DNA from: Methyloversatilis sp. RAC08 | Lineage (GTDB): Bacteria > Pseudomonadota > Gammaproteobacteria > Burkholderiales > Rhodocyclaceae | Length of the DNA: 64,000 nucleotides | Direction: 5' to 3' | NCBI RefSeq assembly: GCF_001713355.1 | Contig: NZ_CP016448.1 | Coordinates: 1,550,001 to 1,614,000 of the forward strand | Shown: positions 1 through 8,480 of the stretch, one piece after another | How positions within the stretch are numbered: the first letter of the stretch is position 1 | Layout: each line of letters opens with the position of its first letter | Position numbers and translations under genes: made by a program | The notes under the pieces: generated by a model | Database searches by the model: none | The model's input: only the letters and a program-made list of their open reading frames with translations | What the model was told of the DNA's origin: nothing

Positions 1-332
1 TTCGGAAGCATGCCCTTGACGGCCTTCTCAAGAACACGCTCCGGGAAGCGTTGCTGCAGCTTCGTGAAATTCGTTTCGTAGATACCGCCGGGGTAACCCG
101 AATGGCGGTAGTACTTCTTGTCTTCTGCCTTGTTGCCGGTGACGCGCAGCTTCTCGACGTTCACAACAACAATGTAATCGCCCGTATCGACGTGGGGCGT
201 GAATACAGGCTTGTGCTTGCCGCGCAGACGGCGTGCGATTTCGCTGGCCAGGCGCCCGAGCACCTTGTCAGAGGCATCGACGACATACCAGTCGCGCTCG
301 ACTTCGTGCGGCTTGGCTGAAAAGGTTTTCAT
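1..332 (-). CDS. rplM: 50S ribosomal protein L13 (partial, C-terminus outside window)
   Basis: Ribosomal protein L13 binds 23S rRNA early in assembly of the large subunit. Translating leftward from the ATG at 332 gives [15 protein letters not shown] and then the L13 signatures [18 protein letters not shown], the GDYIVVVN strand and [12 protein letters not shown]. About 110 of the usual ~142 residues are present before the window edge; rpsI normally follows outside the window. A strong sigma70-type promoter lies at 379-407 and the small-RNA terminator at 422-452 insulates it from upstream transcription. The identity is certain; only the C-terminus is missing. Confidence 0.97.
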   Translation of the reverse strand, partial: MKTFSAKPHEVERDWYVVDASDKVLGRLASEIARRLRGKHKPVFTPHVDTGDYIVVVNVEKLRVTGNKAEDKKYYRHSGYPGGIYETNFTKLQQRFPERVLEKAVKGMLP

Positions 333-378
333 CTCGAACGTCCCAATGATTTCGGGCCAGATCGCCCAAAAGCCGGCG

Positions 379-407
379 AATATAGCCCGCGTAGTCAGGC
401 GTGTCAA
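379..407 (-). promoter_or_regulatory. sigma70-type promoter for rplM
   Basis: On the minus strand a perfect -35 TTGACA (402-407) and a -10 TATATT (379-384) are separated by 17 bp. The hexamers are near consensus and sit 47 bp upstream of the rplM start, as expected for a highly expressed ribosomal operon. Confidence 0.8.
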
Positions 408-420
408 TGCTCGACACCTG

Positions 421-549
421 AATAAAAAAAGCGCGACTCATTGAGTCGCGCTAAATCCACACCAAAGGAGGAGGGTGGAGGAGACACCTGCGGAGAAACG
501 ATCGCGAAGCCGGCAACTGGGGCCAGGTGAACGACCGTTCTCGAAACTT
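421..549 (-). ncRNA. candidate small RNA with repeated anti-Shine-Dalgarno CUCCUCC motifs
   Basis: A leftward transcription unit of about 125 nt with no plausible reading frame. A promoter at 556-584 would start transcription near 549, and a strong terminator closes it at 422-452. On the RNA strand the segment at about 462-488 reads as an unpaired pyrimidine tract holding CUCCUCC and CCUCCUCC, complementary to GGAGG ribosome binding sites. A small GAACG/CGTTC hairpin lies near the 5' end. This organisation (promoter, C-rich single-stranded motif, terminator) is typical of bacterial trans-acting sRNAs that block translation initiation. I do not recognise a named family. The function is inferred from the motif only. 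Confidence 0.55.
422..452 (-). terminator. rho-independent terminator of the candidate sRNA
   Basis: A perfect 11-bp inverted repeat (430-440 with 442-452, one-base loop as drawn) is followed on the minus strand by a run of seven T and then ATT (422-430). No protein gene lies upstream on this strand, so it most likely ends the small RNA. Confidence 0.8.
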
Positions 550-555
550 GCATTG

Positions 556-584
556 ATTATTGTCCAGCCGACCCGCGTAAGCAA
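556..584 (-). promoter_or_regulatory. sigma70-type promoter for the candidate sRNA
   Basis: On the minus strand -35 TTGCTT (579-584) and -10 AATAAT (556-561) are spaced by exactly 17 bp, predicting a start near 549. The only transcription unit downstream before the terminator is the candidate small RNA. Confidence 0.55.
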
Positions 585-832
585 GAATTTTTTGCATCGC
601 ACAAGTGGCACAGCACATCCGGCGTGAGGACCAGCACTGACCGAAGGTCTCAAAAAACTCTATTATTCATGAAGTTGCAAACTGATCACTCGACGACCAA
701 AGAATCACCCCTGCGAAAATGTGGATTACTTCGCATTGCCACCCAGCTCGTGACGCGTTGCACCAATTCCCGCGCTCGCGGATTCATCGCGCCTGAGCAT
801 TACAATCACGCGCTCTAACAGGAGATGGCGCA
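585..832. other. intergenic region, leader of the OsmC-like gene
   Basis: No gene is visible here. The short frames in this region lack family signatures. Apart from the rightward promoter-like element at 637-666 and a TACAAT hexamer at 801-806 close to the OsmC-like gene, I see nothing further. Confidence 0.5.
637..666 (+). promoter_or_regulatory. promoter-like element upstream of the OsmC-like gene
   Basis: CTGACC (637-642) and TATTAT (661-666) are separated by 18 bp in an AT-rich patch that stands out from the surroundings. It would give the OsmC-like gene a leader of about 160 nt. The -35 match is only four of six. Confidence 0.35.
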
Positions 833-1255
833 ATGGAATGTGTCGTGAAGTGGCTGGACGGCGTGAGCTTCGTGGCCGAGACGGGCTCCGGCCACATGCT
901 GAACATGGACGGCGCGCCCGAAGCCGGCGGTCGCAATATGGCACCGCGCCCCATGGAACTGCTGCTCGCCGGCACCGGAGGCTGCACAGCCTTCGACGTC
1001 ATGCTGATTTTGAAGAAAGGTCGTCAGGCGGTCACTGGCTGTGAAGTCGAGCTCAAGGCCGACCGCGCACTCGAAGACCCCAAGGTGTTCACCCGCATCG
1101 GGTTCCACTTCAAGATCAGTGGGCGGCAACTGAAACCGGAAATGATCGAGCGCGCAATCCATCTGTCTGCCGAGAAGTACTGCTCGGCTTCCATCATGCT
1201 CGGCCAGACCGCACGCATCGAACACACTTGGGAAATCATCGAAACGCCTGCCTGA
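833..1255 (+). CDS. OsmC family protein (YhfA-like)
   Basis: OsmC/Ohr-fold proteins are small cytoplasmic dimers that often detoxify peroxides with two cysteines; for the YhfA branch the substrate is not well defined. The protein has 140 residues, the normal length. It carries the two family cysteines, C51 in GGCTAFDV on the long helix and C117 in KYCSAS, so a redox role is plausible. A good ribosome binding site (AGGAG) precedes the ATG. It stands alone, convergent with coq7, and a short GC hairpin without a T-run spans its stop codon. Confidence 0.85.
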   Translation: MECVVKWLDGVSFVAETGSGHMLNMDGAPEAGGRNMAPRPMELLLAGTGGCTAFDVMLILKKGRQAVTGCEVELKADRALEDPKVFTRIGFHFKISGRQLKPEMIERAIHLSAEKYCSASIMLGQTARIEHTWEIIETPA

Positions 1256-1267
1256 TCGCAGGCGCCT

Positions 1268-1891
1268 TCATACGTGGTAAGCGAGTCTGGTCATCACCGA
1301 CGACGACGCACGCATCGCAGCCCGGACGGGTGCCGGCAAGTCTGCGGCGCCCAGCCTTTGCGCAACGCGCGCATGCTGCCGTTCGTCCTGCCGCATCTGT
1401 TCGAGCAGCCTCCAGGATTTCTGGTCAGCGGCCGGCAGGCGGTCCAGATGCCCCTGCAGGTGCGCCTCGACCTGCCTTTCTGTTTCCATCAGGAAACCCA
1501 GATTCCACTTGTCGCCAACCAGTCCGGCGGTAACGCCTGCCAGCAAGGCACCGCCATACCAGAGCGGATTCAGCAGACTGGTCCGGGCACCGAGCTCGCC
1601 GATGCGTGACGCAGTCCAGCACAGGTGTTCGGTCTCCTCGATGGCCGCCTGACGCAACGCATCGCGGACCGATGGATCACGACACGTCAGCGCCTGCCCC
1701 TGATACAGCGCCTGGGCACAGATCTCGCCCACGTGGTTAATGCGCATCAGGGCGCCTACGTGACGACGCTGGCCGTCGTCGAGATCCGGCTCTGGCAGTT
1801 CGGAACCCGGAATCGGGCGCGCGGTTCGTGCGGGCGCCGCCAACGTGCGCAGCGCGCGATCAAGCTCGATGATCAGACGATCCGGAAACAT
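1268..1891 (-). CDS. coq7: 2-polyprenyl-3-methyl-6-methoxy-1,4-benzoquinone monooxygenase (Coq7)
   Basis: Coq7 is the diiron hydroxylase that adds the C-6 hydroxyl in ubiquinone synthesis at the inner membrane face. The 207-residue protein shows all carboxylate-bridged diiron ligands expected of the ferritin-like fold: E56 in NHVGE, E86-x2-H89, E138, and E170-x2-H173. The hydrophobic segment around 110-125 fits the membrane-binding helix. Its ATG immediately follows the TGA of the CNP1-like gene (no gap), suggesting translational coupling in one leftward unit. The presence of coq7 implies aerobic ubiquinone synthesis. Confidence 0.95.
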   Translation of the reverse strand: MFPDRLIIELDRALRTLAAPARTARPIPGSELPEPDLDDGQRRHVGALMRINHVGEICAQALYQGQALTCRDPSVRDALRQAAIEETEHLCWTASRIGELGARTSLLNPLWYGGALLAGVTAGLVGDKWNLGFLMETERQVEAHLQGHLDRLPAADQKSWRLLEQMRQDERQHARVAQRLGAADLPAPVRAAMRASSSVMTRLAYHV

Positions 1892-2473
1892 TCAGCGATA
1901 GCCCGTAAGTGGTGTGCCGACGCGCGACTTGAAGCTGGCCGCCATCAACTCGATCGCCTGAGATGGTTTCTGCGGGCGATCGCCCGCGCAAATCAAACCA
2001 TCGAACAGGGCGTAGTGATAGGCGTTGAAACGATTGCCCGTGTAGACCGGTGACCAGCGCACACCACGCGGAGTCACCCAGCCCGCCCCTGCCCTGAGGT
2101 AGGCATAAAGCCGACGTTCCGCTGTGGCGCAGCGGATCCCCTCGACCGAAACGGTCTCTGCGCCCCCCGCCGTCAGCACACGCGAAATGAAGCGCGTCAC
2201 TTCGTCCTTGCCCACGCTGATGCTTGCGCGCGCGACGAAATAGCGATTTCGCGTCTCGGAACCGACATGGAATTCGACCCAGTCCGTCGCCTGTGCAACA
2301 TCGGGCAACGCGTAGTCGTCTTCCTTCAGTTCGCCAGGCTCGCCGGCTTCCTCCCCGCGATAGGGATCCGGCTTCTGCCAGTCGGTGATCTGCGCACCTG
2401 CGCGGGTCGTCAAGAGGCACAGCAACAAAGCCACAGCGCAACGTCCCGGGGCTAGAGAGTGGTTGGTTGACAT
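1892..2473 (-). CDS. CNP1-like family protein, exported
   Basis: The 193-residue protein begins with a clear Sec signal peptide (hydrophobic core about residues 11-25, AGA-type cleavage near 27). A mature domain follows with the pattern DWVEFHVGSETRNRYFV and a conserved-looking cysteine in EGIRCATAERRLYAYL, resembling the CNP1-like family (PF08750) of beta- and gammaproteobacteria. The biochemical role of that family is unknown to me. It is likely periplasmic. It abuts coq7 downstream and is preceded by a long hairpin at 2501-2530. Confidence 0.7.
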   Translation of the reverse strand: MSTNHSLAPGRCAVALLLCLLTTRAGAQITDWQKPDPYRGEEAGEPGELKEDDYALPDVAQATDWVEFHVGSETRNRYFVARASISVGKDEVTRFISRVLTAGGAETVSVEGIRCATAERRLYAYLRAGAGWVTPRGVRWSPVYTGNRFNAYHYALFDGLICAGDRPQKPSQAIELMAASFKSRVGTPLTGYR

Positions 2474-2500
2474 ATGAACCGTTGAGGGTCCGTGACTGGC

Positions 2501-2530
2501 GCAGGTTCCGCAGCTTGCTGCAGAACCTGC
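2501..2530. repeat. long inverted repeat between rppH and the CNP1-like gene
   Basis: GCAGGTTC at 2501-2508 pairs with GAACCTGC at 2523-2530, and inside it GCAGC (2510-2514) pairs with GCTGC (2517-2521). The result is a nearly continuous 13-bp stem with one mismatch and a two-base loop. No T-run follows on either strand. It sits in the 87-bp gap, in the leader of the CNP1-like gene. It could be a processing or stability hairpin or an operator. Confidence 0.55.
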
Positions 2531-2560
2531 TCGGCCCGGACTAGACTAAATTCGAAGCGC

Positions 2561-3136
2561 TCAAGGCGCTGGGGAAACGGAATCCGGTCGCGAATCGTCC
2601 GGAACCGGCGAAACCTTCTGCTCCTCGTCATCGCCATGGCTTGCGCAGCCTTTGGCACGGCCGCTTCGGAAGGCCAGCCGTGCCAGTTCGGTCAGCGCCT
2701 GCTGATAGACCTGTCGCTTGAACTCGATGACCGAATCCAGTGGAATCCAGTAGTCGTGCCATCGCCATGCGTCAAATTCGGGATGGTCGGTGGCGCGCAG
2801 GCAAACGTCGCAGTCGCGGCCTACCATGCGCAAAAGGTACCAGATCTGCTTCTGGCCGCGGTACGCACTGCGCCACTCGCGCCGCACCCAGTTGCGCGGC
2901 ACGTCATAGCGCAACCAGTCGCGGGTGCGCCCGACGATACGCACATGCTGCGGACGTAGCCCCAACTCTTCCCAGAGCTCGCGGTACATCGCCTGCTCGG
3001 GCGATTCACCGTGGTTGATGCCTCCTTGTGGAAACTGCCAGGCGTGTTCGCCTATGCGCTTTCCCCAGAAAACCTCATTGCGCCCGTTGATGAGGATGAT
3101 GCCGACGTTCGGGCGATACCCTTCCCGGTCGAGCAT
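2561..3136 (-). CDS. rppH: RNA pyrophosphohydrolase RppH (Nudix)
   Basis: RppH removes pyrophosphate from 5'-triphosphorylated mRNA and so starts 5'-end-dependent decay by RNase E. The start at 3136 gives the family-typical N-terminus [15 protein letters not shown]; a longer in-frame ATG exists upstream but lacks conservation logic. An AGGCAGG ribosome binding site precedes the chosen start. The Nudix box GX5EX7REUXEEXGU is intact at residues 38-60 (GGINHGE...RELWEELGL). Length is 191 residues with a charged, low-complexity tail of about 30 residues. It is divergent from proS, the usual betaproteobacterial arrangement. Confidence 0.95.
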   Translation of the reverse strand: MLDREGYRPNVGIILINGRNEVFWGKRIGEHAWQFPQGGINHGESPEQAMYRELWEELGLRPQHVRIVGRTRDWLRYDVPRNWVRREWRSAYRGQKQIWYLLRMVGRDCDVCLRATDHPEFDAWRWHDYWIPLDSVIEFKRQVYQQALTELARLAFRSGRAKGCASHGDDEEQKVSPVPDDSRPDSVSPAP

Positions 3137-3160
3137 GACTGAACCTGCCTGATGAAATTT

Positions 3161-3178
3161 TTGTGGATTCTTCCACAA
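3161..3178. repeat. short dyad in the rppH-proS divergent region
   Basis: TTGTGGA (3161-3167) and TCCACAA (3172-3178) form a 7-bp inverted repeat with a four-base spacer, 25 bp upstream of the rppH start. It may be an operator or a small hairpin in the rppH leader. No known consensus was recognised. Confidence 0.35.
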
Positions 3179-3280
3179 TTCGTCACCGAATTGAAGCAAA
3201 GGTCGCCGCTTCAGCCTATCGGTGCCAAGCGGCTAGAATCGCAGGTTGGCCACTTCACCATTCCCGGGTTCGCGAACTTC

Positions 3281-5008
3281 ATGCACGCTAGCAAATTCTT
3301 CATTTCCACACTCAAGGAAGCCCCCTCGGACGCCGAGGTCGTTTCGCACAAGCTGATGACCCGCGCCGGCATGATCCGCAAGCTCGCTGGCGGCATCTAC
3401 AACTACATGCCGATGGGGCTGCGGGTCATCCGGAAGATCGAAGGCATCATCCGCGACGAAATGAACAAGGCGGGCGCGATCGAGTTGCTGATGCCGCTGA
3501 TCCAGCCAGCCGAGCTGTGGCAGGAGACCGGGCGCTGGGACAAGATGGGGCCGGAAATGCTGCGCGTGAAGGACCGGCACGACCGCGACTTCATCATCCA
3601 GCCGACATCGGAAGAGGTCGTCACCGATATTGCGCGGGCGGAAATCCACAGCTGGCGCCAGCTGCCGAAGAATTTCTATCATATCCAGACCAAATTCCGC
3701 GACGAGCGCCGGCCGCGCTTCGGCGTCATGCGCGGACGCGAATTCACGATGAAGGACGCCTACTCGTTCGATCGTGACGACGACGCTGCCGGCCGCAGCT
3801 ACGACATCATGTTCGATGCCTATCTGCGCATCTTCAACCGGCTCGGCCTGCAGTTTCGCGCCGTTGCCGCGGACACCGGCGCCATTGGCGGCTCTCGCAG
3901 CCACGAATTCCAGGTGATCGCCGACACCGGCGAAGACCTGATCGCCTGGTGCCCTGAGTCCGACTACGCCGCCAATATAGAACTGGCGCAGGCAGTGTCG
4001 CTGATTCCGCAACGTGGTGCGGCGACGCAGGCGATGGCCGTCACACCGACGCCCGACACGACGCGGTGCGAGGATGTGGCGGCGCTGCTCGGCATTCCGC
4101 TGGCATCGACCGTCAAGTCCATCGTGCTTGCGGCCGAAAAGGAAGGCAGGACCGAACTGTGGCTGCTCATGTTGCGCGGGGATCACGAACTGAATGAAGT
4201 GAAGGCATCGAAGCTGGCAGGGCTCAAGGACGGCTTCCGCTTCGCGTCCGAAGCGGAGATCATCGAGCACTTCGGTTGCGTGCCGGGCTATCTCGGGCCG
4301 ATCGGCCTGAAGAAGCCCGTGCGTATCGTGGCCGACCTGACGGTCGTCAACATGAACGACTTCGTCACCGGTGCCAATCAGCCGGACGCCCATCTGACCG
4401 GTGTGAACTGGGGCCGCGACCTGCCGGAACCCGAAGCGGTCGCCGATCTGCGCAATGTCGTCGAAGGCGATCCGTCACCGGACGGCAAGGGCGTGCTGGC
4501 CATCCAGCGCGGCATTGAGGTCGGCCACGTGTTCTTCCTCGGCACGAAGTATTCGGAAGCGATGAACTGCACCTATCTCGATGAAACCGGCAAGCCCCGC
4601 ACCATGGTGATGGGCTGCTACGGCATCGGCGTGACCCGGCTGGTCGGCGCCGCCATCGAACAGAACCACGACGAGCGCGGCATCATCTGGCCGCAGACGA
4701 TCGCCCCGTTCGAAGTCGTGATCTGTCCGGTTGGCTGGAGCAAGTCGGACGCCGTGCGCGACGCGGCGCAATCGCTTTACGGCGCGCTGGTGGCAAAGGG
4801 CTTCGACGTCATCCTCGACGATCGCGACGAGCGCCCGGGCGTGATGTTTGCCGATTGGGAGCTGATCGGCGTACCGCACCGCATCACGGTCGGCGAGCGC
4901 GGCCTGAAAGAGGGCGTGATCGAATATCAGCACCGACGCGAGGGTGTGGTGCACAAGGTGGCGCCGGACGACGTGAGCGGACTTCTGGGCGCCCCGGCGG
5001 GACACTGA
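3281..5008 (+). CDS. proS: prolyl-tRNA synthetase
   Basis: Class IIa synthetase that charges tRNA-Pro. The start at 3281 gives [20 protein letters not shown], matching the conserved N-terminus; the frame is open further upstream, but that extension is not family-like. Seen motifs are PTSEE (108-112), motif 2 around [12 protein letters not shown] (144-155) and motif 3 GCYGIGVTR (about 445-453). The stretch at roughly 225-400 between motifs 2 and 3 corresponds to the editing (INS) domain of the long bacterial form. Length of 575 residues is normal. Its stop overlaps the start of the transglycosylase gene by one base. Confidence 0.97.
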   Translation: MHASKFFISTLKEAPSDAEVVSHKLMTRAGMIRKLAGGIYNYMPMGLRVIRKIEGIIRDEMNKAGAIELLMPLIQPAELWQETGRWDKMGPEMLRVKDRHDRDFIIQPTSEEVVTDIARAEIHSWRQLPKNFYHIQTKFRDERRPRFGVMRGREFTMKDAYSFDRDDDAAGRSYDIMFDAYLRIFNRLGLQFRAVAADTGAIGGSRSHEFQVIADTGEDLIAWCPESDYAANIELAQAVSLIPQRGAATQAMAVTPTPDTTRCEDVAALLGIPLASTVKSIVLAAEKEGRTELWLLMLRGDHELNEVKASKLAGLKDGFRFASEAEIIEHFGCVPGYLGPIGLKKPVRIVADLTVVNMNDFVTGANQPDAHLTGVNWGRDLPEPEAVADLRNVVEGDPSPDGKGVLAIQRGIEVGHVFFLGTKYSEAMNCTYLDETGKPRTMVMGCYGIGVTRLVGAAIEQNHDERGIIWPQTIAPFEVVICPVGWSKSDAVRDAAQSLYGALVAKGFDVILDDRDERPGVMFADWELIGVPHRITVGERGLKEGVIEYQHRREGVVHKVAPDDVSGLLGAPAGH

Positions 5009-5619
5009 TGAGACGCGCGCCGCTCGCCTGCATCGCCCTGTTGCTCGCTTTCCTGGCGGGCGGCGCGGCCGCGTCGCAGCAGTACGAGCCGCTGGCCGAC
5101 AGCGTGCGAGCAGCGCTGCACCGGGCGATCAGTGACCGGCCGGCACCGGAATCAGCAGGCGGCGCATCGCCGGAACGTCAGCTCTGGTTGAACACGATGT
5201 CTGAGCGGCTCACCAAACGCATGCCGGACGAAGCCGGTCGCATGGAGTTCCTGAAGGCCGTGCACTACGAGGCAACTCGGGCCGGACTCGACCCGCAGCT
5301 CGTACTCGGTTTGATCCAGGTGGAAAGCGGCTTTCGCAAGTACGCGGTGTCGACCGCCGGCGCGCGCGGCTATATGCAGGTCATGCCGTTCTGGGTAAAG
5401 CTGATCGGCAACGAGGAGAGCAATCTCTTCCACCTGCGCACCAACCTGCGCTTTGGCTGCACGATCCTGCGCCACTATCTAGACATCGAAAAGGGCAACC
5501 TTTTCCGGGCACTCGGGCGCTACAACGGCAGTCTGGGCAAAGCCGAATACCCGAATCTGGTGCGCGGTGCCTGGGAGCGTCACTGGTCCTGGTCCGGCCT
5601 GAGCGCCAGCAACCCCTGA
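5008..5619 (+). CDS. lytic transglycosylase domain protein
   Basis: A periplasmic SLT-type transglycosylase that cleaves the glycan strand of peptidoglycan. The start overlaps the proS stop (TGATG), giving a signal peptide with hydrophobic core at about residues 5-20 and no lipobox cysteine. The catalytic glutamate is E106 in IQVESGFRKYAVS, followed by the GARGYMQVMP motif and the RYNGS segment typical of goose-lysozyme-like SLT domains. At 203 residues it is a minimal single-domain enzyme. Translational coupling to proS is seen in other betaproteobacteria and does not imply a related function. Confidence 0.88.
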   Translation: MRRAPLACIALLLAFLAGGAAASQQYEPLADSVRAALHRAISDRPAPESAGGASPERQLWLNTMSERLTKRMPDEAGRMEFLKAVHYEATRAGLDPQLVLGLIQVESGFRKYAVSTAGARGYMQVMPFWVKLIGNEESNLFHLRTNLRFGCTILRHYLDIEKGNLFRALGRYNGSLGKAEYPNLVRGAWERHWSWSGLSASNP

Positions 5620-5625
5620 CCCCGG

Positions 5626-6252
5626 TCAGCGCAATGGCTCCGAGAGCAATCGCCATTCGGTGACCTGAACCACCAGTTCGGCCAGCGAATCGGCCTTCAT
5701 CTTGGCCATCATGCGCGCGCGGTGCTGTTCCACGGTCTTCGTGCTGATGCCGAGATCGACCGCGATCTCCGCGTTCTGACGTCCATCCATGACGCGTTCG
5801 AGCACTTCACGCTCGCGAGTGGTCAGCGTTCCCAGGTGTTGGCCGACCGCATGAAGGCGACTGCGCCGACCCCGCTGCGCAATGTGGATGCCGATCGCTT
5901 CGTCGACCCGTTCGCGCAGTTGCACCGGATCGACCGGCTTCAGCATGAAATCCAGCGCGCCGCCGCGCACCGCCTGAACCGCCTGGTTCACCTCGCAGGG
6001 GCCGGACACGAACACGATCAGGGCGCGGCTGCCGATGGCGCGCAGACTGGACTGCAACTCGACGCCGCCGATGTCCCGCAGCGTCGCGCTGACCACCAGG
6101 CAGGCCGCGCGCGCGATGGCGCTGCGGTTCTGCAACAGCGATCCGGCGCCCGCAAAAATCAGCACATCGATTTCCGGTCCCTCGAGCGCTGCTGCCAGCG
6201 CCCGACGAGCGCGCTCGTCTTCATCGACGACGCATACCAGCTCGCGGGCCAC
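5626..6252 (-). CDS. FixJ/NarL-like response regulator with atypical receiver
   Basis: A two-domain transcription regulator: receiver (residues 1-120) and LuxR-type HTH (about 143-200, LTTREREVLERVMDG...STKTVEQHRARMM). The acidic pocket D10-E11-D12 and K105 are kept, but the position of the phosphorylated aspartate in CLVVSATL is Ser55, so canonical phosphorylation should be impossible. No histidine kinase gene lies nearby. It follows ffh by 19 bp in the same direction. Its targets are unknown. The HTH is well preserved, so it is probably a functional DNA-binding protein controlled in some other way. Confidence 0.85.
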   Translation of the reverse strand: MARELVCVVDEDERARRALAAALEGPEIDVLIFAGAGSLLQNRSAIARAACLVVSATLRDIGGVELQSSLRAIGSRALIVFVSGPCEVNQAVQAVRGGALDFMLKPVDPVQLRERVDEAIGIHIAQRGRRSRLHAVGQHLGTLTTREREVLERVMDGRQNAEIAVDLGISTKTVEQHRARMMAKMKADSLAELVVQVTEWRLLSEPLR

Positions 6253-6271
6253 GGCGACCGGCTCCGCGCGC

Positions 6272-7627
6272 TCAGCGCATGCCCGGCAGCATGCCCTTCA
6301 TGCTGCGCATCATCTTCTGCATGCCGCCCTTGGAGAATTGCTTCATCATCTTCTGCGTCTGTTCGAACTGGTTCAGCAAGCGGTTTACTTCCTGCACCGA
6401 GGTGCCCGAGCCAGCGGCAATGCGCCGCTTGCGGCTCGCCTTGATCAGTTCGGGCTTGGTACGTTCGGTCGGCGTCATCGAGTTGATGATGCCTTCGATG
6501 CGCCGGATGGCCTTGTCGTCCTGGCCACCCTGCATATGCTGAGCGGCGCCGGCGAATTGCGCCGGCAACTTGTCCATCAGCGCCGACAGGCCGCCCATCT
6601 TTCGCATCTGCGCAATCTGCTGCTTGAAGTCATTGAGATCGAAGCCCTTGCCGCTCTTGAGCTTCTGCGCCAGATCGCGCGCCTGATCCTCGTCGACCTG
6701 ACGGCGTGCGTCTTCGACCAGACCGAGGATGTCGCCCATGCCGAGAATGCGTGACGCCATGCGCTGGGGGTGGAATTCCTCCAGCCCGGTCAGCTTTTCG
6801 CCGACGCCTGCGAACTTAAGCGGCGCACCGGTCACGTGGCGCACCGACAGCGCCGCACCACCGCGCGCATCGCCATCGAGCTTGGTCAGCACGACGCCGG
6901 TCAGCGGCAATGCATCCTTGAATGCCTTGGCGGTATTGACTGCGTCCTGGCCCAGCATGGCGTCGACGACGAACAGCGTTTCGATCGGTTTGATCGCCTC
7001 GTGCAGCGCACGGATTTCGTCCATCATCGGCTGGTCGACCGCCAGCCGGCCAGCGGTGTCGACAAGTAGCACATCGAAGTATCGGGTTTTCGCGAACTCG
7101 ACGGCGGCGCGCGCGATGTCGACCGGTTTCTGGTCCGGCGTCGACGGGAAGAAATCGGCGCCGGCCTGGCCGGTGACGGTGCGCAGCTGCTCGATGGCAG
7201 CGGGGCGATAGACGTCGCAGGACACCGTCAGCACCTTCTTCTTCTGCGTCTCCTTCAGCCACTTGGCCAGCTTGCCGACCGTGGTTGTCTTGCCTGCGCC
7301 CTGCAGGCCGGCCATCAGCACGATGGCGGGCGGCTGAGTTGCGAAGTTCAGGCCGACCGAGGCGCCACCCATCAGCGCAGTGAGCTCGTCATGCACGACT
7401 CCGATCAGCGCCTGGCCCGGCGTGAGCGAACCGACCACTTCCTGGCCGACCGCCTTTTCGCGGATATTCGCGACCAGGTCTTTGACCACGGGCAGCGCGA
7501 CGTCGGCTTCAAGCAGGGCCATGCGCACCTCGCGCAGCATGTCTGCAATGTTCTCGTCGGTCAGGCGAGCCTGACCGCGCAGTGTCTTGACGACCTTGGC
7601 GAGCCGTTGGGTAAGGTTGTCTAGCAT
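6272..7627 (-). CDS. ffh: signal recognition particle protein Ffh
   Basis: The GTPase subunit of the SRP, which with 4.5S RNA targets membrane proteins co-translationally to FtsY. The start at 7627 gives MLDNLTQRLAKVVKTLRG, the canonical N domain. The G domain has P-loop GLQGAGKTT (107-115), DTAGR (189-193) and TKLDGD. The C-terminal M domain is methionine-rich and ends MKGMLPGMR. Length is 451 residues. Only 37 bp separate its start from the divergent ccsA-like gene, so the two promoters must overlap the coding starts. Confidence 0.97.
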   Translation of the reverse strand: MLDNLTQRLAKVVKTLRGQARLTDENIADMLREVRMALLEADVALPVVKDLVANIREKAVGQEVVGSLTPGQALIGVVHDELTALMGGASVGLNFATQPPAIVLMAGLQGAGKTTTVGKLAKWLKETQKKKVLTVSCDVYRPAAIEQLRTVTGQAGADFFPSTPDQKPVDIARAAVEFAKTRYFDVLLVDTAGRLAVDQPMMDEIRALHEAIKPIETLFVVDAMLGQDAVNTAKAFKDALPLTGVVLTKLDGDARGGAALSVRHVTGAPLKFAGVGEKLTGLEEFHPQRMASRILGMGDILGLVEDARRQVDEDQARDLAQKLKSGKGFDLNDFKQQIAQMRKMGGLSALMDKLPAQFAGAAQHMQGGQDDKAIRRIEGIINSMTPTERTKPELIKASRKRRIAAGSGTSVQEVNRLLNQFEQTQKMMKQFSKGGMQKMMRSMKGMLPGMR

Positions 7628-7664
7628 GTCGGGGCGGCCTGCGCCTTGGGTTAAACTGGGAGCA

Positions 7665-8477
7665 ATGATTCTAATCGAACTGCTCCCCTCCGCCCTGTAT
7701 GCCGCACTGGCGCTCTGGCTCACCCGCCCCGCCATGCTGGCCCAGGCACTGCCGGCACCGGGCAGCAGTACTCGCACCGCGGCGCTGGCTTTCGCACTGG
7801 TGATACACGGCATGGTGCTGTCGCATCAGCTTTTCCCGGACGGCCAGATGCGTTTCGGTGCGGCCGACGCGCTGGCCGTCATGACCTGGCTGGCGCTGGT
7901 GTTCTACTGGGTGGAAAGCCTTTCGTCGCGACTGGACGGCCTGCACACACTGGCGCTGCCGGTGGCTGCGGTGTGCGCCGCGATTCCCGTCATCTGGCCG
8001 GACCGTCACGCAATCGGCAATGCAGACAACCTGCTGTTTCGCACCCATTTCGTCATGGCGATGACGGCCTACAGCCTGTTTACGCTGGCTGCGCTGCACG
8101 CGATGCTGATGTCGGCGGTCGAGCGCAGCCTGCACAAGGGCCGCCTGACCCGATTGCTCGACAACATGCCGCCGCTGCTGGTGATGGAAGGTCTGCTGTT
8201 CAGGCTCATCACGGTCGCCTTCTTGTTGCTCAGTGCAACGCTGATCAGCGGCATCGTGTTTTCGGAACAGGTGTTCGGCAAGCCGCTCACCTTCAACCAC
8301 AAGACTTTCTTTGCCATCCTGTCCTGGGTGCTGTTCGGCATCCTGCTGGCCGGGCGGCACTTCCGCGGCTGGCGCGGCCGGCTCGCCCTGCGCTGGACGC
8401 TGGGCGGTTTCTTCGTGCTGCTGCTTGCCTATATCGGTACGCGCTTCGTGCTCGAGGTCGTGCTCGGCCGTACCTGA
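7665..8477 (+). CDS. CcsA/HemX-type cytochrome c biogenesis membrane protein
   Basis: An integral membrane protein of 270 residues with about eight hydrophobic segments. It resembles the cytochrome c assembly (CcsA/ResC/HemX) family, which handles heme on the periplasmic side. Histidines that could ligate heme occur in FRTHFVMAMTAY and FNHKTFFAILSW, and the second is followed by LLAGRH near the end, as usual. The ATG at 7665 is preferred because the upstream frame runs back into ffh. It divides from ffh and is followed after 3 bp by the corC-like gene, a syntenic trio in betaproteobacteria. Confidence 0.85.
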   Translation: MILIELLPSALYAALALWLTRPAMLAQALPAPGSSTRTAALAFALVIHGMVLSHQLFPDGQMRFGAADALAVMTWLALVFYWVESLSSRLDGLHTLALPVAAVCAAIPVIWPDRHAIGNADNLLFRTHFVMAMTAYSLFTLAALHAMLMSAVERSLHKGRLTRLLDNMPPLLVMEGLLFRLITVAFLLLSATLISGIVFSEQVFGKPLTFNHKTFFAILSWVLFGILLAGRHFRGWRGRLALRWTLGGFFVLLLAYIGTRFVLEVVLGRT

Positions 8478-8480
8478 GCG

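Noticed and set aside
1246-1263. Terminator between the OsmC-like gene and coq7
   Set aside because: GCCTGC/GCAGGC forms a short hairpin, but there is no T-run on either strand and it overlaps the stop codon.
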